Origin: an uncultured Gemmatimonadales bacterium
Lineage (GTDB): Bacteria > Gemmatimonadota > Gemmatimonadetes > Palauibacterales > Palauibacteraceae
DNA length: 64,000 bases
Direction: 5' to 3'
NCBI GenBank assembly: GCA_947259585.1
Contig: CAMYMV010000008.1
Span: 112,399 to 176,398 of the forward strand
In this document: piece by piece, positions 58,941 to 64,000 of the stretch
Position numbering within the stretch: the first letter of the stretch is position 1
How the letters are laid out: every line of letters starts with the position of its first letter
The notes under the pieces: model-generated
Databases searched by the model: none
Seen by the model: only the letters and a program-made list of their open reading frames with translations
What the model was told of the DNA's origin: nothing
Made by a program: the position numbers and the translations under genes

Positions 58941-61610
58941 CTAGGCCAGCTCGAAGCGGCCCTGGAAGAAGCGGAGCTTGTCGGGCTCGTACACGAACTT
59001 GAGGCCGGTGAGCTCGTCGCGACGCTCGTGGACGCGGATGATCCCGTCCGCCACGGCGCGCATGTGGTCGTTCGTGTAGACGCGGCGCGGGATCGTGAGG
59101 CGCACCAGCTCGAGGGCCGGCCGGTAGTTCTCTCCCGTCTCGGGGTTCCGCCCCTTGGAGACGTTGCCCCGCTCCATCGCCCGCACGCCCGTCTCGACGA
59201 AGATCTCGGCGGCGAGCCGCTGGGCGGGAAACTCATCCTGATCGACGTGGGACAGGAATCGCTTCGCGTCCAGGAAGATCGCGTGGCTACCCGGAGGAGT
59301 GACGATCGGCACGCCCGCGTCAAGGAGCATCTGCCCCAGCAGCTGGGTCTGGCGGACGCGCGCGCGGATGTAGCGGTCGTCCACCATCTCCTCGACGCCG
59401 CGGGCGATCGCGGCCAGGTCGGCCGTGGCCAGGCCGCCGTCCGTCACGTTCCCCTCGTAGATCCGGAGCAGCTCCTCCGCCTTGCGGGTCCACTCCTCGT
59501 TCTCCCTGAAGGCGAGGATCCCGCCGATGTTGATCAGGAAGTCCTTCTTGCCGCTGACCGTCGCGCCGTCCCCGTAGATCATCATCTCGCGGAGGATGTC
59601 CCTGATCGGGATGTCGGCGTAGCGGGGGTCGCGGCTCTGGATCATGTACGCGTTCTCCACGACCCGCGTGGCGTCGAAGAAGACCGGAACGCCGACCGAG
59701 CCACAGTAGGCGTAGACCTCCTTCATGTTGTCCATGCTGACCGGCTGGCCGCCCGCCATGTTCACGGAGTGCTCGAAGGAGACGTAGGCGACGCTATCGG
59801 CTCCGTGCTCGTCGACGAGGGTCTGCAGCTTGCCGAGATCGATGTCGCCCTTCCACGGGTGTTCGCTCTCCGGGTTCTTGGCTTCATCCACGATGACGTC
59901 GACGAACACGCCGCCGGCCAGCTCCTGGTGCAGCTTGGTCGTGGTGAAGTACATGTTGCCCGGCACCAGCTGACCCGGCCGGATCATGATCTGACTCAGG
60001 ATGTGCTCGGCCGCCCTGCCCTGATGGGTCGGGATGATGTACTCGTAGCCCAGGCTCTCCTGCAGGACCTCGACGAGCCTGTGATACTCGTCGGTGGTCT
60101 TGGGACTCGCGCGCACTCCGTCGTAGGCCGCCCACTGGTCGACGCTCATGGCGGTGGTTCCCGAGTCGGTCAGCAGGTCGATCGTCACATCGGCGGACCT
60201 GAGGAGGAAGGTGTTGTAGCCGGCCGTGCGAATCGCCCGTTCGCGTCGACGGCGCGACAGCTCGCCGACGCGCTCGACTGTATGGATCTCGTACGAGAAG
60301 GTGTCGAATCGGTAGGGCTCGAGGTCCGGGAAGCCCCAATGATAGGCCAACTCGTCCCGCCAGCCTACAGCCGCCGTGGCCTGCATCGGCGAGATCTTCT
60401 CCCGCTGACCGAAGAGGCTGATGATCGCATCGGCCACCTGGTCCAGCTGCTCGTTGGTCATGGCCAGCCGAGGGATCTGCACCGGGACGATGCTCCGGCT
60501 CACAGTCGGGTGCGGGGCGACCGCACGCACGCCCGACATGAGATAGAGGGCGGCCGAGAAGGTGTCCTGAGCGTACTCGCCCGCCTGCGGCAGGAACTCG
60601 TCGGCCATCACATACGCGCCGTCGCAGCCCCGCTCGAGCGGCACGCCGGCCTCGCGCAGACGCCGGGTGAACCGCTCCGTCTGGTGCATCACCCAGCGCA
60701 CCTCGGCCTCGTCGCACATCTCCAGAAGGCCGCGGGTGAGCACCTCCATCGTGCGGCCCGCCATGCCGCCGTAGGTGTGAAGGCCCTCGTAGACCACGAC
60801 TTCGTTCATGAACTTCTCGTGGTCGTCCGGATTATCCGTGGTGATGATCCCACCGGTGTTGCACTTCGGGTCCTGCGCCCCGTCGAGCTGGAGGATGTGG
60901 CCCGTCTTCACGATCTGACCGACGATCTCGGCGATCCGCCGATCCGCCTGGCCCGGCTCGTGGGCCTGGATGTACCAGGCGTTCTCGATCACGCGTGAGC
61001 CGTCCACGACGAGCCGGACTCCGTAGCTATCCGCCAGGGACCGCACGGCGCGCAGGTTCGCGAGACTGAACGGATGTTGGCCGTCGGCGAAGGCCGGAAG
61101 GTCGATGATCGGCACTCCACCCTCGCTCAGAGCCGCTTCCAGCTTTTCCAGATCCAGGTTCCCGGTAAAGATCGCCTCGCCGCGATCGCGCACATCAAGG
61201 ACCTGAGCTCCCTGAGGGGTGAGGACGTCGATGCGGCCCCGGGCGTTGCTCGGCACGACGGATCCGGCCGGGACCAGCGTCGACACGATGAGCTTGAGGC
61301 ATCCGAGGATGTTGTGGGTGGGGCACACGTAGCCGTGCCCCAGCACCTCGCGTACGGCCTCCTGCAGGCGCTCGAAATTCCGGCTCCCGGCGTACGCCTC
61401 GTCCCCGATCAGCTGGCCCGCCAGCTGCTCCTGGCTGAAAGCGCTCGTCCCGAGCGAGCACATGTCGAAGCTCACCTGGGAGGGCGTCAGGTTGAAGACG
61501 TTGAAATCGGCGTCCGCCAGGTACTTCTTCCGCTCCTCCCGGGTCGGGAAGGACAGCAGGCGGACGGTCTTTATCTTGTGCGGCTCGCACACCGGCAGCT
61601 TGGCGCTCAC
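58941..61610 (-). CDS. tandem tryptophanase/tyrosine phenol-lyase-like protein, one half degenerate
   Basis: An 889-residue protein made of two beta-eliminating-lyase domains in one uninterrupted frame; single members of this family are about 460-470 residues. The C-terminal half (about 445-889) has intact motifs: THQGRAAEH (Gln530), NMAGGQPVSM, FDATRVVENAYMIQ and SGKKD, with the predicted PLP lysine Lys689. The N-terminal half (about 1-440) keeps the fold (LVVDGSRVIENAWYIQ, SLANLRAVRSLAD) but has THNILGC at 98-104 and DGAQD, Ala245-Gln246, in place of the lysine pair. It is therefore probably a dead, structural or regulatory half. Substrate may be Trp, Tyr or another beta-substituted amino acid. 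Confidence 0.9.
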   Translation of the reverse strand: MSAKLPVCEPHKIKTVRLLSFPTREERKKYLADADFNVFNLTPSQVSFDMCSLGTSAFSQEQLAGQLIGDEAYAGSRNFERLQEAVREVLGHGYVCPTHNILGCLKLIVSTLVPAGSVVPSNARGRIDVLTPQGAQVLDVRDRGEAIFTGNLDLEKLEAALSEGGVPIIDLPAFADGQHPFSLANLRAVRSLADSYGVRLVVDGSRVIENAWYIQAHEPGQADRRIAEIVGQIVKTGHILQLDGAQDPKCNTGGIITTDNPDDHEKFMNEVVVYEGLHTYGGMAGRTMEVLTRGLLEMCDEAEVRWVMHQTERFTRRLREAGVPLERGCDGAYVMADEFLPQAGEYAQDTFSAALYLMSGVRAVAPHPTVSRSIVPVQIPRLAMTNEQLDQVADAIISLFGQREKISPMQATAAVGWRDELAYHWGFPDLEPYRFDTFSYEIHTVERVGELSRRRRERAIRTAGYNTFLLRSADVTIDLLTDSGTTAMSVDQWAAYDGVRASPKTTDEYHRLVEVLQESLGYEYIIPTHQGRAAEHILSQIMIRPGQLVPGNMYFTTTKLHQELAGGVFVDVIVDEAKNPESEHPWKGDIDLGKLQTLVDEHGADSVAYVSFEHSVNMAGGQPVSMDNMKEVYAYCGSVGVPVFFDATRVVENAYMIQSRDPRYADIPIRDILREMMIYGDGATVSGKKDFLINIGGILAFRENEEWTRKAEELLRIYEGNVTDGGLATADLAAIARGVEEMVDDRYIRARVRQTQLLGQMLLDAGVPIVTPPGSHAIFLDAKRFLSHVDQDEFPAQRLAAEIFVETGVRAMERGNVSKGRNPETGENYRPALELVRLTIPRRVYTNDHMRAVADGIIRVHERRDELTGLKFVYEPDKLRFFQGRFELA

Positions 61611-61801
61611 GTGCTTAACTCCACTCTTTTATCCTCGCGTGTTTTCGATCGTCGGTCGAGCGACTGGTGTGGTTCATGCAAATCCGGACCTGACAGGACG
61701 ATACCGGCGCGCATCGAACCAAGCTGTCGGGAATAGTATGACGTCCGTCGGGGGGATCTCCGCGCCCGACTGTAAGGATATCTCCTACGCTAGGCTCGGG
61801 G

Positions 61802-61835
61802 ACGGAGGTCCGCATCGGCCTCCGTTGACGAGGCC
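61802..61835. promoter_or_regulatory. mutually exclusive hairpins upstream of cupin gene
   Basis: ACGGAGG/CCTCCGT with inner CCG/CGG pairs and one bulged T folds at 61802-61825. GGCCTC (61817-61822) can instead pair with GAGGCC (61830-61835). The two helices share bases and cannot coexist, an attenuator-like arrangement 60 bases before the cupin start. No ligand-binding motif known to me is present, and the call rests on base pairing alone. The rest of the 61611-61894 gap shows nothing recognisable. Confidence 0.25.
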
Positions 61836-61894
61836 GCCGGTTCGTTGTAGTAGAAGGGCTCGCAGCGCATGCAAACTTTGCCCGGAGACGCCCC

Positions 61895-62413
61895 ATGCCC
61901 GTCAACGTGTTCGCCAACTTCGAGGACGGCCTCGAGCCCTCGGCCCGGCAGCGGGACCACTTCATCACCGACCTCGATTTCGACGATGAGCGCCTGTGGG
62001 TGCCCTACGGCGAGACCGCCTGGTTCCAGCCCTGCCGATTCGATGTCACCACCGGCGGCTTCACGGCCGTCCTGAAGGCCCTTCCGGGCACGGTGGTTCC
62101 GAAGCATTACCACGTCAGCACGGTTCAGGGTTGGACGCTGCAAGGTAGCTGGCGGTACCTGGAGCACGATTGGGTCGCGACGGCGGGCACCTTCATCTTC
62201 GAGCCCTCGGGCGAGTCCCACACGCTCGTCATCCCCGAGGATGCGACCGAGACGGCGATCATCCTCTTCGTCGTGAGCGGCGCGCTGATCTTCACCGACG
62301 ACGAGGGCAACTTCGCGGCCTACGAGGACGGTTTCACCATGCTCGAGCTCGCGCGCGCCCACTACCGCGAGCAGGGCCTGGACGTGTCTCGTCTGGACGC
62401 CCTGATCCGCTAG
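61895..62413 (+). CDS. cupin protein, 2,4'-dihydroxyacetophenone dioxygenase-like
   Basis: A 172-residue single-domain cupin. The order WVPYGETAWFQPCRFDVTTG, then VLKALPGTVVPKHYHVSTVQ, then TFIFEPSGESHTLVIPED, is that of the DAD-like dioxygenases, non-haem iron enzymes cleaving C-C bonds of aromatic ketones. Metal ligands would be the two His of KHYH, a Glu or Gln nearby, and the His in ESHTL. Divergent from the tandem tryptophanase gene. A link between the two is speculative: tryptophanase and tyrosine phenol-lyase products are aromatic. Confidence 0.85.
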   Translation: MPVNVFANFEDGLEPSARQRDHFITDLDFDDERLWVPYGETAWFQPCRFDVTTGGFTAVLKALPGTVVPKHYHVSTVQGWTLQGSWRYLEHDWVATAGTFIFEPSGESHTLVIPEDATETAIILFVVSGALIFTDDEGNFAAYEDGFTMLELARAHYREQGLDVSRLDALIR

Positions 62414-62433
62414 CTCGGCGCTCGGCGCCTGCC

Positions 62434-62472
62434 TCAGTAGGCGAAGCCCATCTTCAGTAGGCGAAGCCCATC
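62434..62472. repeat. tandem duplication at a gene's 3' end
   Basis: The 19-base sequence TCAGTAGGCGAAGCCCATC occurs at 62434-62452 and again at 62454-62472 (period 20). The second copy holds the last codons and stop of the minus-strand barrel gene. The first repeats those codons and a stop downstream, so the gene carries a spare end. Confidence 0.7.
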
Positions 62473-64000
62473 CCGATGTAGAGGCCCTGGTCCTGGGTGC
62501 TGGTGGCGTACGTGATGGAGAGAATGGAGCGCGTGCCCCGGAGCGCGATCCAGATCCCGCCGCCGTAGCCGGTGTGGAAGCCGCCGGGCGACTCTCCGTC
62601 CACCCAGACGCGCCCGAGATCGAACATCCCGAGGATTCCGAAGCTGGACGGGAAGATGAGACGGTAGTCGAACAGGTCCAGCCGAAGAGAGCCGCTCCCG
62701 TACAGGGACGCGTCGCCCGCGAACCGCTGCATCGGCCAGCCGCGGAGACTCTCGTTTCCGCCGATGTAGGCCAGATCGTAGAACGGGGCGAGACCCCAGA
62801 CCTTCTTGCCGCCCGCCCGTACCGCGAACTCCGACTGGCGCCAGCCGAGCGGAAAGCCCGCTCCGCTTGCCAGCTCCGCCGTCCCGTACGGCTCGACCAC
62901 ATCCAGGATCGCCGGATAGAAGCCGCCGCCCACGTGCAGCCAGAGGTGCGGGCTCGGGTCGGCGGGCTCGAACAGCCCCGGCCGCCGGGTCTGGAGATCG
63001 AACCTGAGCAGCGTGCCCAGGGACGTGAAGTCGTCCGCACCGTAGGGGTTCAGCTGTCCGATCAAGCGATCGAGGTCGTCGGCCGTGTTGGAGTACCCGC
63101 CGGAGACGACGACGGCCAGATCCGCCAGCGGCCCGAACGACCAGCCGAGGCCACCCTCTCCCTTGATAACGGTCTGTCTGACGTCGAAGAAGTCATCCCC
63201 ACTGCCGAGCCCGGGAGGAAGCACCGTGTCATTGCCGACACCGTAGAAGTGCAGGATATCGAGACTCGACAGGTAGACATCGAGCGGCACGAAGAGGGAG
63301 GAGTTCGCGGGCCGGAAATCGGCCTGGAACCGGAGCGCTCCTCTGCCCTTCGTCGCGACCCGCCCATCCAGCTTCAGCTTGGACGCATACGGATCCTTCC
63401 GGAATCCGTAATCGAACCACGTGTAGCCGTAGCCAAAGACGAGGAAGTAGTCCGGGCTGTAGCCGATCGTCCCCATCCCGAACCCCATGCCGCCCCAGTG
63501 TCTGGGCGGCGGCTTGGAGTTGGGCGGCGGAATCAGCGGCGCATCGGGATACGGCCTGGCGTTGATGCCGCCGCTTCGCTCCCCCGTCACCCGGTTGCTG
63601 CCTCGCCAATCGTACAGGCTCACGTTCCCGGTTCGGGTCGCGAAGTGGAATTCGTCGTCTCCCGGACCTCCGATCACGCGCACCTTGACCGGAAAGCCGC
63701 GTTCCCCGCGGAACACCACCCGATCATCGCCCCCGTGCAGGTAGAGGCGGATCTCGCTCGTCTCGCCTCTCTCGAAGCGGCGGCGGAAGTATGGCTCCGA
63801 CTCGGGCTCCGCCGACCGGATCGAGACCTCGACTCCTCCCCCGCCGAGGGCCGTGGACACCTCCGCGATCTCGGGTGCATCGGTCGCGTGCACGTACGGC
63901 TCCCGCGCCAGCAGTGCGTAGAGCTCGGAGCTCGCCTCCGGGACGCCGTCGCGGCGGCTGATGAGCGAGCCGAGGACGAAGCTGCCCTCCACCGCCTGGA
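62454..64000 (-). CDS. BamA/TamA-type surface antigen barrel protein (5' end outside window)
   Basis: At least 515 residues, open at the window edge. The visible N-terminal portion has PEPESEPYFRRRFERGETSE-like acidic-basic sequence followed by beta-rich LYLHGGDDRVVFRGERGFP and VRVIGGPGDDEFHF. The rest is a 16-strand type barrel with YLVF/YGYTWFDYGF strands, FYDLAYIGGNESLRGW (the Omp85 RGF/RGW lid motif) and the C-terminal TQDQGLYIGMGFAY. Proteins of this kind often carry an upstream phosphoesterase or POTRA part, not visible here. Probably an outer-membrane insertion or surface-antigen protein. Confidence 0.8.
   Translation of the reverse strand, partial: QAVEGSFVLGSLISRRDGVPEASSELYALLAREPYVHATDAPEIAEVSTALGGGGVEVSIRSAEPESEPYFRRRFERGETSEIRLYLHGGDDRVVFRGERGFPVKVRVIGGPGDDEFHFATRTGNVSLYDWRGSNRVTGERSGGINARPYPDAPLIPPPNSKPPPRHWGGMGFGMGTIGYSPDYFLVFGYGYTWFDYGFRKDPYASKLKLDGRVATKGRGALRFQADFRPANSSLFVPLDVYLSSLDILHFYGVGNDTVLPPGLGSGDDFFDVRQTVIKGEGGLGWSFGPLADLAVVVSGGYSNTADDLDRLIGQLNPYGADDFTSLGTLLRFDLQTRRPGLFEPADPSPHLWLHVGGGFYPAILDVVEPYGTAELASGAGFPLGWRQSEFAVRAGGKKVWGLAPFYDLAYIGGNESLRGWPMQRFAGDASLYGSGSLRLDLFDYRLIFPSSFGILGMFDLGRVWVDGESPGGFHTGYGGGIWIALRGTRSILSITYATSTQDQGLYIGMGFAY

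Noticed and set aside
58932..60998. About 690-codon frame opposite the tandem tryptophanase gene
   Set aside because: The minus-strand frame has clear enzyme motifs. The plus-strand translation is a codon-position mirror with no motif.
58941..61610. Possibility that the double tryptophanase is two genes joined by a sequencing error
   Set aside because: The frame is continuous with no internal stop. The linker region (VERVGELSRRRRERAI) is protein-like, and no ribosome binding site precedes the second half. The N-half also differs too much to be an assembly duplicate.

Overview
The window is high-GC, densely packed bacterial DNA from a Gram-negative (diderm) organism. It encodes many signal-peptide beta-barrel proteins, a FadL/OmpP1-type porin, a BamA/TamA-type barrel, several lipoproteins and MacB/FtsX-type ABC exporters. 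The gene mixture (DUF819, SIMPL, DUF4136 and DUF3604 proteins, a selenium-linked molybdenum hydroxylase cluster and a CrtY-type carotenoid pathway) would fit Gemmatimonadota or a related environmental phylum. That assignment is inference, because no rRNA or other phylogenetic marker is present. I saw no tRNA, rRNA, CRISPR array, insertion sequence, integrase or phage gene.

Layout: (1) 1-3.9 kb, a MacB/FtsX ABC exporter operon ending in an outer-membrane barrel gene. (2) 4-8.7 kb, a secreted protein, an SDR oxidoreductase, a fragment of a peroxiredoxin gene, a lipoprotein, and an ECF sigma / anti-sigma-like / Spy-like stress module. (3) 8.7-17.3 kb, a Tat-exported two-subunit molybdenum hydroxylase (IorAB type), a SnoaL-like protein, a SIRT4-like sirtuin, a SIMPL protein, a DUF819 membrane protein, a FadL-type porin and a DUF4136 lipoprotein. 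(4) 17.3-25.2 kb, a seven-gene carotenoid operon on the minus strand (crtY-crtE-crtI-crtB-methyltransferase-CrtU-like FAD enzyme-Rieske protein), whose content recalls actinobacterial isorenieratene clusters. (5) 26.5-32.5 kb, glycogen metabolism (glgA, glgB, glgP). (6) 34.7-47.1 kb, an eight-gene, translationally coupled plus-strand operon resembling the E. coli xdhD/ygfK/hyuA/ssnA/ygeX/ygeY/ygeW purine-degradation island, with a shortened YgfK and two fold-type II PLP enzymes. (7) 48.5-57.2 kb, a minus-strand block with an arylsulfatase, a DUF3604 protein, two flanking barrel proteins, an ELIC-like pentameric ligand-gated channel and a further barrel. (8) 57.4-64 kb, a CDF transporter, a DoxX protein, an 889-residue tandem tryptophanase-like protein with one apparently dead half, a DAD-type cupin and the 3' part of a BamA/TamA-type gene.

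The most unusual items are the double tryptophanase, the variant purine operon, the CrtU/Rieske-containing carotenoid operon and a set of helically phased GGTNCC motifs in the proC/DUF983 intergenic region.

No stretch longer than 300 bases lacks a gene. The largest gaps are 61611-61894 (alternative hairpins, see features), 3917-4151 (a 47-codon ORF remnant), 54853-55082 (nothing recognised beyond a likely leader for the downstream gene), 47878-48100 (phased repeats), 26327-26540 (nothing recognised) and 6478-6689 (nothing recognised except a CGAACGT direct repeat at 6631-6646). Numerous long open frames antisense to real genes reflect the high GC content and are left out.
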